Source: Clavelina lepadiformis
Lineage: Eukaryota > Chordata > Ascidiacea > Aplousobranchia > Clavelinidae
Direction of reading: 5' to 3'
DNA: 64,000 nucleotides
NCBI RefSeq assembly: GCF_947623445.1
Contig: NC_135246.1
Span: forward strand, 10,213,856 to 10,277,855
In this document: in pieces, positions 52,900 to 63,762 of the stretch
Numbering within the stretch: position 1 is the stretch's first letter
Layout: each line of letters starts with the position of its first letter
Position numbers and translations under genes: made by a program
Notes under the pieces: model-generated
What the model saw: only the letters and a program-made list of their open reading frames with translations
Database searches by the model: none
What the model was told of the DNA's origin: nothing

Positions 52900-53754
52900 G
52901 CGGCGATCGATCTTTATTTGATCCAGTAAATATACTTTGACTGAAATCCGGCTCAAGGGATCATGATCCAATTTTAAAAAAATAGGCTTTTCAATGCAAG
53001 TACATTTAACTAAGAAGCTACTGTCGTAGAACCACTTCAAGAGCCTCCATCAATATTCGCTTGCAACGAGATCTAGGCTAAGAATGCCTACATTCTCAGT
53101 TTGACAGAATTACAAAATAATAACAAACCAGCCCACGTCGACGTCACATGCACATTGCACTTCGACATTTTTCATCCAGTAGATATGACGCATTGGTTGC
53201 GAAATCGTCATAAACACAGTGTTTCCAGCTGAAAAAATATGTTCCTAATGCGAACTGACACCTCAACAAAACAAAGTGAACGAAATTAGTTGCCTCGACA
53301 CGCGAATGAACCAGGGACCATTGAACATTAAACCAAGAAGCTACTATCGCAAAACTACATCACGAGCCTTCCTCAATTTTGGCTTGCAACGATATATAGG
53401 CTAGGAATGCCTACATTCTTAGTTTGGACAGAATCATTTTACTAAAATTTATAAAACAACCACCTAAGTTTTACAGCATGTTTTGAGAGTAAAAGTTTCG
53501 GACAACTAATCCACGGAAAACAAATATGCGACTTCTAAATAATTTACAGCTTAGCCTGGACCTGCAATACGCTATCGCCAAAACCATATCAAACCAGCCC
53601 ACGTCGACGTCACATGCGCATTGGACTGCAACATTTTTCGTCTTTTTAATATCACGCATTGGTGGAGACCTCGTCACACATAAAATGTTCCCGCTTAAAA
53701 TTGTGTTCCTAAAAGGAAATGACTTCTCAAAAGAACGAAGTAATCGAAATTAGT

Positions 53755-53827
53755 TGCCTCGACCCGGGATTGAACCAGGGACCTTTAGATCTTCAGTCTA
53801 ACGCTCTCCCAACTGAGCTATCGAGGC
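53755..53827 (-). tRNA. tRNA-Phe (GAA), unit 38
   Basis: Same as unit 1 Phe. Confidence 0.96.
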
Positions 53828-53833
53828 AAGCTT

Positions 53834-53907
53834 TGGCCAATACGGGGCTCGAACCCGCGACATTCGCGTTATTAGCACGACGCTCTAACCAACTGAGCTA
53901 ATCGGCC
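53834..53907 (-). tRNA. tRNA-Ile (AAU), unit 38
   Basis: Same as unit 4 Ile. Confidence 0.96.
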
Positions 53908-54153
53908 TCGATTGTTTGGGGTCCAAAACAACGATTAATTTCACCATTATTCCGACTTTGAAATTTTGGTTTTATTCAAGAATTTTCTGGCAAATTGAGA
54001 ATTTTTCTTTCAGCAATCCATTTCTCTAAGTTATCACGGCATATACCTCCCTATTAACGAACAACAATCCTTATTCTTCAAAACATTTTTGTCATCAAAG
54101 CGAAAATAAACTTTCTGGGCACTCACACGAAAGGTTATCCAGGTAATGTTAAG

Positions 54154-54156
54154 AAA
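54154..54156 (-). terminator. Weakened T3 terminator after Gly, unit 38
   Basis: As in unit 26. Confidence 0.75.
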
Positions 54157-54157
54157 T

Positions 54158-54228
54158 TGCATTGACCGGAAATCGAACCCGGGCCTCCCGCGTGGCAGGC
54201 GAGAATTCTACCACTGAACCATCAATGC
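54158..54228 (-). tRNA. tRNA-Gly (GCC), unit 38, T61 variant
   Basis: As unit 26 Gly. Confidence 0.9.
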
Positions 54229-54235
54229 ATGCACT

Positions 54236-54307
54236 TTCCCAGACCGGGAATCGAACCCGGGCCGCCTGGGTGAAAGCCAGGAATCCTGACCACTAGACCA
54301 TCTGGGA
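54236..54307 (-). tRNA. tRNA-Glu (UUC), unit 39
   Basis: Same as unit 2 Glu. Confidence 0.96.
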
Positions 54308-55161
54308 GCGGCGATCGATCTTTATTTGATCCAGTAAATATACTTTGACTGAAATCCGGCTCAAGGGATCATGATCCAATTTTAAAAAATAGGCTTTTCA
54401 ATGCAAAGTACATTTAACTAAGAAGCTACTGTCGTAGAACCACTTCACGAGCCTCCATCAATATTCGCTTGCAACGAGATTTAGGCTAAGAATGCCTACA
54501 TTCTCAGTTTGACAGAATTACAAAATAATAACAAACTAGCCCACGTCGACGTCACATGCACATTGCACTTCGACATTTTTCATCCAGTAGATATGACGCA
54601 TTGGTTGCAAAATCGTCATAAACACAGTGTTTCCAGCTGAAAAATGTGTTCCTAATGCGAACTGACACCTCAACAAAACAAAGTGAACGAAATTAGTTGC
54701 CTCGACACGCGATTGAACCAGTGACCATTGAACATTAAACCAAGAAGCTACTATCGCAAAACTACATCACGAGCCTTCCTCAATTTTGGCTTGCAACGAT
54801 ATATAGGCTAGGAATGCCTACATTCTTAGTTTGGACAGAATCATTTTACTAAAATTTATAAAACAACCACCTAAACTTTACAGCATGTTTTGAGAGTAAA
54901 AGTTTCGGACAACTAATCCACGGAAAACAAATATGCGACTTCTAAATAATTTACAGCTTAGCCTGGACCTGCAATACGCTATCGCCAAAACCATATCAAA
55001 CCAGCCCACGTCGACGTCACATGCGCATTGGACTGCAACATTTTTCGTCTTTTTAATATCACGCATTGGTGGAGACCTCGTCACACATAAAATGTTCCCG
55101 CTTAAAATTGTGTTCCTAAAAGGAAATGACTTCTCAAAAGAACGAAGTAATCGAAATTAGT

Positions 55162-55234
55162 TGCCTCGACCCGGGATTGAACCAGGGACCTTTAGATCTT
55201 CAGTCTAACGCTCTCCCAACTGAGCTATCGAGGC
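55162..55234 (-). tRNA. tRNA-Phe (GAA), unit 39
   Basis: Same as unit 1 Phe. Confidence 0.96.
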
Positions 55235-55240
55235 AAGCTT

Positions 55241-55314
55241 TGGCCAATACGGGGCTCGAACCCGCGACATTCGCGTTATTAGCACGACGCTCTAACCAAC
55301 TGAGCTAATCGGCC
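55241..55314 (-). tRNA. tRNA-Ile (AAU), unit 39
   Basis: Same as unit 4 Ile. Confidence 0.96.
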
Positions 55315-55564
55315 TCGATTGTTTGGGGTCCAAAACAACGATTAATTTCACCATTATTCCGACTTTGAAATTTTTGTTTTATTGAAGAATTTTCTGGTAA
55401 ATTGAGAATTTTTCTTTCAGCAATCCATTTCTCTAAGTTATCACGGCATATACCTCCCTATTAACGAACAACAATCCTTATTCTTCAAAACATTTTTGTC
55501 ATCAAAGCGAAAATACACTTTCTGGGCACTCACACGAAAGGTTATCCAGGTAATGTTAAGAAAA

Positions 55565-55635
55565 TGCATTGACCGGGAATCGAACCCGGGCCTCCCGCGT
55601 GGCAGGCGAGAATTCTACCACTGAACCATCAATGC
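55565..55635 (-). tRNA. tRNA-Gly (GCC), unit 39
   Basis: Same as unit 1 Gly. Confidence 0.96.
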
Positions 55636-55642
55636 ATGCACT

Positions 55643-55714
55643 TTCCCAGACCGGGAATCGAACCCGGGCCGCCTGGGTGAAAGCCAGGAATCCTGACCAC
55701 TAGACCATCTGGGA
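55643..55714 (-). tRNA. tRNA-Glu (UUC), unit 40
   Basis: Same as unit 2 Glu. Confidence 0.96.
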
Positions 55715-56569
55715 GCGGCGATCGATCTTTATTTGATCCAGTAAATATACTTTGACTGAAATCCGGCTCAAGGGATCATGAGCCAATTTTTAAAAAATAG
55801 GCTTTTCAATGCAAAGTACATTTAACTAAGAAGCTACTGTCGTAGAACCACTTCACGAGCCTCCATCAATATTCGCTTGCAACAAGATCTAGGCTAAGAA
55901 TGCCTACATTCTCAGTTTGACAGAATTACAAAATAATAGCAAACCAGCCCACGTCGACGTCACATGCACATTGCACTTCGACATTTTTCATCCAGTAGAT
56001 ATGACGCATTGGTTGCGAAATCGTCATAAACACAGTGTTTCCAGCTGAAAAATGTGTTTTTAATGCGAACTGACACCTCAACAAAACAAAGTGAACGAAA
56101 TTAGTTGCCTCGACACGCGATTGAACCAGGGATAATTGAACATTAAACCAAGAAGCTACTATCGCAAAACTACATCACGAGCCTTCCTCAATTTTGGCTT
56201 GCAACGACATATAGGCTAGGAATGCCTACATTCTTAGTTTGGACAGAATCATTTTACTAAAATTTATAAAACAACCACCTAAGCTTTAAGGCATGTTTTG
56301 AGAGTAAAAGTTTCGGACAACTAATCCACGGAAAACAAATATGCGACTTCTAAATAATTTACAGCTTAGCCTGGACCTGCAATACGCTATCGCCAAAACC
56401 ATATCAAACCAGCCCACGTCGACGTCACATGCGCATTGGACTGCAACATTTTTCGTCTTTTTAATATCACGCATTGGTGGAGACCTCGTCACACATAAAA
56501 TGTTCCCGCTTAAAATTGTGTTCCTAAAAGGAAATGACTTCTCAAAAGAACGAAGTAATCGAAATTAGT

Positions 56570-56642
56570 TGCCTCGACCCGGGATTAAACCAGGGACCTT
56601 TAGATCTTCAGTCTAACGCTCTCCCAACTGAGCTATCGAGGC
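56570..56642 (-). tRNA. tRNA-Phe (GAA), unit 40, C56 lost
   Basis: As unit 29 Phe (base 56587). Confidence 0.88.
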
Positions 56643-56648
56643 AAGCTT

Positions 56649-56722
56649 TGGCCAATACGGGGCTCGAACCCGCGACATTCGCGTTATTAGCACGACGCTC
56701 TAACCAACTGAGCTAATTGGCC
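56649..56722 (-). tRNA. tRNA-Ile (AAU), unit 40, A5 variant
   Basis: As unit 29 Ile. Confidence 0.95.
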
Positions 56723-56972
56723 TCGATTGTTTGGGGTCCAAAACAACGATTAGTTTCACCATTATTCCGACTTTGAAATTTTTGTTTTATTGAAGAATTT
56801 TCTGGCAAATTGAGAATTTTTCTTTCAGCAATCCATTTCTCTAAGTTATCACGGCATATACCTCCCTATTAACGAACAACAATCCTTATTCTTCAAAACA
56901 ATTTTGTCATCAAAGCGAAAATACACTTTCTGGGCACTCACACGAAAGGTTATCCAGGTAATGTTAAGAAAA

Positions 56973-57043
56973 TGCATTGACCGGGAATCGAACCCGGGCC
57001 TCCCGCGTGGCAGGCGAGAATTCTACCACTGAACCATCAATGC
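56973..57043 (-). tRNA. tRNA-Gly (GCC), unit 40
   Basis: Same as unit 1 Gly. Confidence 0.96.
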
Positions 57044-57050
57044 ATGCACT

Positions 57051-57122
57051 TTCCCAGACCGGGAATCGAACCCGGGCCGCCTGGGTGAAAGCCAGGAATC
57101 CTGACCACTAGACCATCTGGGA
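57051..57122 (-). tRNA. tRNA-Glu (UUC), unit 41
   Basis: Same as unit 2 Glu. Confidence 0.96.
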
Positions 57123-57977
57123 GCGGCGATCGATCTTTATTTGATCCAGTAAATATACTTTGACTGAAATCCGGCTCAAGGGATCATGAGCCAATTTTTA
57201 AAAAATAGGCTTTTCAATGCAAAGTACATTTAACTAAGAAGCTACTGTCGTAGAACCACTTCACGAGCCTCCATCAATATTCGCTTGCAACAAGATCTAG
57301 GCTAAGAATGCCTACATTCTCAGTTTGACAGAATTACAAAATAATAACAAACCAGCCCACGTCGACGTCACATGCACATTGCACTTCGACATTTTTCATC
57401 CAGTAGATATGACGCATTGGTTGCGAAATCGTCATAAACACAGTGTTTCCAGCTGAAAAATGTGTTCCTAATGCGAACTGACACCTCAACAAAACAAAGT
57501 GAACGAAATTAGTTGCCTCGACACGCGATTGAACCAGGGATCATTGAACATTAAACCAAGAAGCTACTATCGCAAAACTACATCACGAGCCTTCCTCAAT
57601 TTTGGCTTGCAACGACATATAGGCTAGGAATGCCTACATTCTTAGTTTGGACAGAATCATTTTACTAAAATTTATAAAACAACCACCTAAGCTTTACAGC
57701 ATGTTTTGAGAGTAAAAGTTTCGGACAACTAATCCACGGAAAACAAATATGCGACTTCTAAATAATTTACAGCTTAGCCTGGACCTGCAATACGCTATCG
57801 CCAAAACCATATCAAACCAGCCCACGTCGACGTCACATGCGCATTGGACTGCAACATTTTTCGTCTTTTTAATATCACGCATTGGTGGAGACCTCGTCAC
57901 ACATAAAATGTTCCCGCTTAAAATTGTGTTCCTAAAAGGAAATGACTTCTCAAAAGAACGAAGTAATCGAAATTAGT

Positions 57978-58050
57978 TGCTTCGACCCGGGATTGAACCA
58001 GGGACCTTTAGATCTTCAGTCTAACGCTCTCCCAACTGAGCTATCGAGGC
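57978..58050 (-). tRNA. tRNA-Phe (GAA), unit 41, acceptor mismatch
   Basis: As unit 34 Phe. Confidence 0.92.
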
Positions 58051-58056
58051 AAGCTT

Positions 58057-58130
58057 TGGCCAATACGGGGCTCGAACCCGCGACATTCGCGTTATTAGCA
58101 CGACGCTCTAACCAACTGAGCTAATTGGCC
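58057..58130 (-). tRNA. tRNA-Ile (AAU), unit 41, A5 variant
   Basis: As unit 29 Ile. Confidence 0.95.
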
Positions 58131-58380
58131 TCGATTGTTTGGGGTCCAAAACAACGATTAGTTTCACCATTATTCCGACTTTGAAATTTTTGTTTTATTG
58201 AAGAATTTTCTGGCAAATTGAGAATTTTTCTTTCAGCAATCCATTTCTCTAAGTTATCACGGCATATACCTCCCTATTAACGAACAACAATCCTTATTCT
58301 TCAAAACAATTTTGTCATCAAAGCGAAAATACACTTTCTGGGCACTCACACGAAAGGTTATCCAGGTAATGTTAAGAAAA

Positions 58381-58451
58381 TGCATTGACCGGGAATCGAA
58401 CCCGGGCCTCCCGCGTGGCAGGCGAGAATTCTACCACTGAACCATCAATGC
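58381..58451 (-). tRNA. tRNA-Gly (GCC), unit 41
   Basis: Same as unit 1 Gly. Confidence 0.96.
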
Positions 58452-58458
58452 ATGCACT

Positions 58459-58530
58459 TTCCCAGACCGGGAATCGAACCCGGGCCGCCTGGGTGAAAGC
58501 CAGGAATCCTGACCACTAGACCATCTGGGA
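58459..58530 (-). tRNA. tRNA-Glu (UUC), unit 42
   Basis: Same as unit 2 Glu. Confidence 0.96.
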
Positions 58531-59385
58531 GCGGCGATCGATCTTTATTTGATCCAGTAAATATACTTTGACTGAAATCCGGCTCAAGGGATCATGAGCC
58601 AATTTTTAAAAAATAGGCTTTTCAATGCAAAGTACATTTAACTAAGAAGCTACTGTCGTAGAACCACTTCACGAGCCTCCATCAATATTCGCTTGCAACA
58701 AGATCTAGGCTAAGAATGCCTACATTCTCAGTTTGACAGAATTACAAAATAATAACAAACCAGCCCACGTCGACGTCACATGCACATTGCACTTCGACAT
58801 TTTTCATCCAGTAGATATGACGCATTGGTTGCGAAATCGTCATAAACACAGTGTTTCCAGCTGAAAAATGTGTTCCTAATGCGAACTGACACCTCAACAA
58901 AACAAAGTGAACGAAATTAGTTGCCTCGACACGCGATTGAACCAGGGACCATTGAACATTAAACCAAGAAGCTACTATCGCAAAACTACATCACGAGCCT
59001 TCCTCAATTTTGGCTTGCAACGATATATAGGCTAGGAATGCCTACATTCTTAGTTTGGACAGAATCATTTTACTAAAATTTATAAAACAACCACCTAAAC
59101 TTTACAGCATGTTTTGAGAGTAAAAGTTTCGGACAACTAATCCACGGAAAACAAATATGCGACTTCTAAATAATTTACAGCTTAGCCTGGACCTGCAATA
59201 CGCTATCGCCAAAACCATATCAAACCAGCCCACGTCGACGTCACATGCGCATTGGACTGCAACATTTTTCGTCTTTTTAATATCACGCATTGGTGGAGAC
59301 CTCGTCACACATAAAATGTTCCCGCTTAAAATTGTGTTCCTAAAAGGAAATGACTTCTCAAAAGAACGAAGTAATCGAAATTAGT

Positions 59386-59458
59386 TGCCTCGACCCGGGA
59401 TTGAACCAGGGACCTTTAGATCTTCAGTCTAACGCTCTCCCAACTGAGCTATCGAGGC
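59386..59458 (-). tRNA. tRNA-Phe (GAA), unit 42
   Basis: Same as unit 1 Phe. Confidence 0.96.
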
Positions 59459-59464
59459 AAGCTT

Positions 59465-59538
59465 TGGCCAATACGGGGCTCGAACCCGCGACATTCGCGT
59501 TATTAGCACGACGCTCTAACCAACTGAGCTAATCGGCC
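59465..59538 (-). tRNA. tRNA-Ile (AAU), unit 42
   Basis: Same as unit 4 Ile. Confidence 0.96.
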
Positions 59539-59788
59539 TGGATTGTTTGGGGTCCAAAACAACGATTAATTTCACCATTATTCCGACTTTGAAATTTTTG
59601 TTTTATTGAAGAATTTTCTGGTAAATTGAGAATTTTTCTTTCAGCAATCCATTTCTCTAAGTTATCACGGCATATACCTCCCTATTAACGAACAACAATC
59701 CTTATTCTTCAAAACATTTTTGTCATCAAAGCGAAAATACACTTTCTGGGCACTCACACGAAAGGTTATCCAGGTAATGTTAAGAAAA

Positions 59789-59859
59789 TGCATTGACCGG
59801 GAATCGAACCCGGGCCTCCCGCGTGGCAGGCGAGAATTCTACCACTGAACCATCAATGC
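59789..59859 (-). tRNA. tRNA-Gly (GCC), unit 42
   Basis: Same as unit 1 Gly. Confidence 0.96.
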
Positions 59860-59866
59860 ATGCACT

Positions 59867-59938
59867 TTCCCAGACCGGGAATCGAACCCGGGCCGCCTGG
59901 GTGAAAGCCAGGAATCCTGACCACTAGACCATCTGGGA
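59867..59938 (-). tRNA. tRNA-Glu (UUC), unit 43
   Basis: Same as unit 2 Glu. Confidence 0.96.
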
Positions 59939-60793
59939 GCGGCGATCGATCTTTATTTGATCCAGTAAATATACTTTGACTGAAATCCGGCTCAAGGGAT
60001 CATGAGCCAATTTTTAAAAAATAGGCTTTTCAATGCAAAGTACATTTAACTAAGAAGCTACTGTCGTAGAACCACTTCACGAACATCCATCAATATTCGC
60101 TTGCAACGAGATCTAGGCTAAGAATGCCTACATTCTCAGTTTGACAGAATTACAAAATAATAACAAACTAGCCCACGTCGACGTCACATGCACATTGCAC
60201 TTCGACATTTTTCATCCAGTAGATATGACGCATTGGTTGCGAAATCGTCATAAACACAGTGTTTCCAGCTGAAAAATGTGTTCCTAATGCGAACTGACAC
60301 CTCAACAAAACAAAGTGAACGAAATTAGTTGCCTCGACACGCGATTGAACCAGGGACCATTGAACATTAAACCAAGAAGCTACTATCGCAAAACTACATC
60401 ACGAGCCTTCCTCAATTTTGGCTTGCAACGATATATAGGCTAGGAATGCCTACATTCTTAGTTTGGACAGAATCATTTTACTAAAATTTATAAAACAACC
60501 ACCTAAACTTTACAGCATGTTTTGAGAGTAAAAGTTTCGGACAACTAATCCACGGAAAACAAATATGCGACTTCTAAATAATTTACAGCTTAGCCTGGAC
60601 CTGCAATACGCTATCGCCAAAACCATATCAAACCAGCCCACGTCGACGTCACATGCGCATTGGACTGCAACATTTTTCGTCTTTTTAATATCACGCATTG
60701 GTGGAGACCTCGTCACACATAAAATGTTCCCGCTTAAAATTGTGTTCCTAAAAGGAAATGACTTCTCAAAAGAACGAAGTAATCGAAATTAGT

Positions 60794-60866
60794 TGCCTCG
60801 ACCCGGGATTGAACCAGGGACCTTTAGATCTTCAGTCTAACGCTCTCCCAACTGAGCTATCGAGGC
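60794..60866 (-). tRNA. tRNA-Phe (GAA), unit 43
   Basis: Same as unit 1 Phe. Confidence 0.96.
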
Positions 60867-60872
60867 AAGCTT

Positions 60873-60946
60873 TGGCCAATACGGGGCTCGAACCCGCGAC
60901 ATTCGCGTTATTAGCACGACGCTCTAACCAACTGAGCTAATCGGCC
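60873..60946 (-). tRNA. tRNA-Ile (AAU), unit 43
   Basis: Same as unit 4 Ile. Confidence 0.96.
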
Positions 60947-61196
60947 TGGATTGTTTGGGGTCCAAAACAACGATTAATTTCACCATTATTCCGACTTTGA
61001 AATTTTTGTTTTATTGAAGAATTTTCTGGTAAATTGAGAATTTTTCTTTCAGCAATCCATTTCTCTAAGTTATCACGGCATATACCTCCCTATTAACGAA
61101 CAACAATCCTTATTCTTCAAAACATTTTTGTCATCAAAGCGAAAATACACTTTCTGGGCACTCACACGAAAGGTTATCCAGGTAATGTTAAGAAAA

Positions 61197-61267
61197 TGCA
61201 TTGACCGGGAATCGAACCCGGGCCTCCCGCGTGGCAGGCGAGAATTCTACCACTGAACCATCAATGC
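61197..61267 (-). tRNA. tRNA-Gly (GCC), unit 43
   Basis: Same as unit 1 Gly. Confidence 0.96.
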
Positions 61268-61274
61268 ATGCACT

Positions 61275-61346
61275 TTCCCAGACCGGGAATCGAACCCGGG
61301 CCGCCTGGGTGAAAGCCAGGAATCCTGACCACTAGACCATCTGGGA
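61275..61346 (-). tRNA. tRNA-Glu (UUC), unit 44
   Basis: Same as unit 2 Glu. Confidence 0.96.
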
Positions 61347-62201
61347 GCGGCGATCGATCTTTATTTGATCCAGTAAATATACTTTGACTGAAATCCGGCT
61401 CAAGGGATCATGAGCCAATTTTTAAAAAATAGGCTTTTCAATGCAAAGTACATTTAACTAAGAAGCTACTGTCGTAGAACCACTTCACGAACATCCATCA
61501 ATATTCGCTTGCAACGAGATCTAGGCTAAGAATGCCTACATTCTCAGTTTGACAGAATTACAAAATAATAACAAACTAGCCCACGTCGACGTCACATGCA
61601 CATTGCACTTCGAAATTTTTCATCCAGTAGATATGACGCATTGGTTGCGAAATCGTCATAAACACAGTGTTTCCAGCTGAAAAATGTGTTCCTAATGCGA
61701 ACTGACACCTCAACAAAACAAAGTGAACGAAATTAGTTGCCTCGACACGCGATTGAACCAGGGGCCATTGAACATTAAACCAAGAAGCTACTATCGCAAA
61801 ACTACATCACGAGCCTTCCTCAATTTTGGCTTGCAACGATATATAAGCTAGGAATGCCTACATTCTTAGTTTGGACAGAATCATTTTACTAAAATTTATA
61901 AAACAACCACCTAAACTTTACAGCATGTTTTGAGAGTAAAAGTTTCGGACAACTAATCCACGGAAAACAAATATGCGACTTCTAAATAATTTACAGCTTA
62001 GCCTGGACCTGCAATACGCTATCGCCAAAACCATATCAAACCAGCCCACGTCGACGTCACATGCGCATTGGACTGCAACATTTTTCGTCTTTTTAATATC
62101 ACGCATTGGTGGAGACCTCGTCACACATAAAATGTTCCCGCTTAAAATTGTGTTCCTAAAAGGAAATGACTTCTCAAAAGAACGAAGTAATCGAAATTAG
62201 T

Positions 62202-62274
62202 TGCCTCGACCCGGGATTGAACCAGGGACCTTTAGATCTTCAGTCTAACGCTCTCCCAACTGAGCTATCGAGGC
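62202..62274 (-). tRNA. tRNA-Phe (GAA), unit 44
   Basis: Same as unit 1 Phe. Confidence 0.96.
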
Positions 62275-62280
62275 AAGCTT

Positions 62281-62354
62281 TGGCCAATACGGGGCTCGAA
62301 CCCGCGACATTCGCGTTATTAGCACGACGCTCTAACCAACTGAGCTAATTGGCC
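62281..62354 (-). tRNA. tRNA-Ile (AAU), unit 44, A5 variant
   Basis: As unit 29 Ile. Confidence 0.95.
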
Positions 62355-62604
62355 TCGATTGTTTGGGGTCCAAAACAACGATTAGTTTCACCATTATTCC
62401 GACTTTGAAATTTTTGTTTTATTGAAGAATTTTCTGGCAAATTGAGAATTTTTCTTTCAGCAATCCATTTCTCTAAGTTATCACGGCATATACCTCCCTA
62501 TTAACGAACAACAATCCTTATTCTTCAAAACAATTTTGTCATCAAAGCGAAAATACACTTTCTGGGCACTCACACGAAAGGTTATCCAGGTAATGTTAAG
62601 AAAA

Positions 62605-62675
62605 TGCATTGACCGGGAATCGAACCCGGGCCTCCCGCGTGGCAGGCGAGAATTCTACCACTGAACCATCAATGC
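62605..62675 (-). tRNA. tRNA-Gly (GCC), unit 44
   Basis: Same as unit 1 Gly. Confidence 0.96.
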
Positions 62676-62682
62676 ATGCACT

Positions 62683-62754
62683 TTCCCAGACCGGGAATCG
62701 AACCCGGGCCGCCTGGGTGAAAGCCAGGAATCCTGACCACTAGACCATCTGGGA
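62683..62754 (-). tRNA. tRNA-Glu (UUC), unit 45
   Basis: Same as unit 2 Glu. Confidence 0.96.
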
Positions 62755-63609
62755 GCGGCGATCGATCTTTATTTGATCCAGTAAATATACTTTGACTGAA
62801 ATCCGGCTCAAGGGATCATGAGCCAATTTTTAAAAAATAGGCTTTTCAATGCAAAGTACATTTAACTAAGAAGCTACTGTCGTAGAACCACTTCACGAAC
62901 CTCCATCAATATTCGCTTGCAACAAGATCTAGGCTAAGAATGCCTACATTCTCAGTTTGACAGAATTACAAAATAATAACAAACCAGCCCACGTCGACGT
63001 CACATGCACATTGCACTTTGACATTTTTCATCCAGTAGATATGACGCATTGGTTGCGAAATCGTCATAAACACAGTGTTTCCAGCTGAAAAATGTGTTCC
63101 TAATGCGAACTGACACCTCAACAAAACAAAGTGAACGAAATTAGTTGCCTCGACACGCGATTGAACCAGGGACCATTGAACATTAAACCAAGAAGCTACT
63201 ATCGCAAAACTACATCACGAGCCTTCCTCAATTTTGGCTTGCAACGATATATAGGCTAGGAATGCCTACATTCTTAGTTTGGACAGAATCATTTTACTAA
63301 AATTTATAAAACAACCACCTAAACTTTACAGCATGTTTTGAGAGTAAAAGTTTCGGACAACTAATCCACGGAAAACAAATATGCGACTTCTAAATAATTT
63401 ACAGCTTAGCCTGGACCTGCAATACGCTATCGCCAAAACCATATCAAACCAGCCCACGTCGACGTCACATGCGCATTGGACTGCAACATTTTTCGTCTTT
63501 TTAATATCACGCATTGGTGGAGACCTCGTCACACATAAAATGTTCCCGCTTAAAATTGTGTTCCTAAAAGGAAATGACTTCTCAAAAGAACGAAGTAATC
63601 GAAATTAGT

Positions 63610-63682
63610 TGCCTCGACCCGGGATTGAACCAGGGACCTTTAGATCTTCAGTCTAACGCTCTCCCAACTGAGCTATCGAGGC
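63610..63682 (-). tRNA. tRNA-Phe (GAA), unit 45
   Basis: Same as unit 1 Phe. Confidence 0.96.
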
Positions 63683-63688
63683 AAGCTT

Positions 63689-63762
63689 TGGCCAATACGG
63701 GGCTCGAACCCGCGACATTCGCGTTATTAGCACGACGCTCTAACCAACTGAGCTAATCGGCC
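63689..63762 (-). tRNA. tRNA-Ile (AAU), unit 45
   Basis: Same as unit 4 Ile. Confidence 0.96.

Larger units (their letters stand above)
52828..54235. repeat. Unit 38
   Basis: Copy of unit 31 at 9,855 bp; no difference noticed. Confidence 0.95.
54236..55642. repeat. Unit 39, 1,407 bp
   Basis: Copy of unit 32 but with ctggtaaatt in the short spacer. Confidence 0.95.
55643..57050. repeat. Unit 40
   Basis: Copy of unit 33; no difference noticed. Confidence 0.95.
57051..58458. repeat. Unit 41
   Basis: Copy of unit 34; no difference noticed. Confidence 0.95.
58459..59866. repeat. Unit 42
   Basis: Copy of unit 35; no difference noticed. Confidence 0.95.
59867..61274. repeat. Unit 43, hybrid of unit 36 and unit 35 types
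   Basis: Starts like unit 36 (cacgaacatcc, caaactagccc) but from ttcgacat on it is of unit 35 type (tataggctagg, ggcctggattg, ctggtaaatt). The switch lies near 60.2 kb. This is the extra unit in copy B. Confidence 0.93.
61275..62682. repeat. Unit 44
   Basis: Copy of unit 36 at 11,263 bp (ggggccatt, tataagctagg, gattagttt). Confidence 0.95.
51755..63017. repeat. Seven-unit higher-order block, copy B, with one extra unit
   Basis: Repeats copy A at an offset of 9,855 bp up to about 60.2 kb. After one extra hybrid unit (43) the match continues at an offset of 11,263 bp (units 36/44, and the left part of 37/45) to about 63.0 kb. Past that point unit 45 switches to the unit 35 type. Ends approximate. 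Confidence 0.85.
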
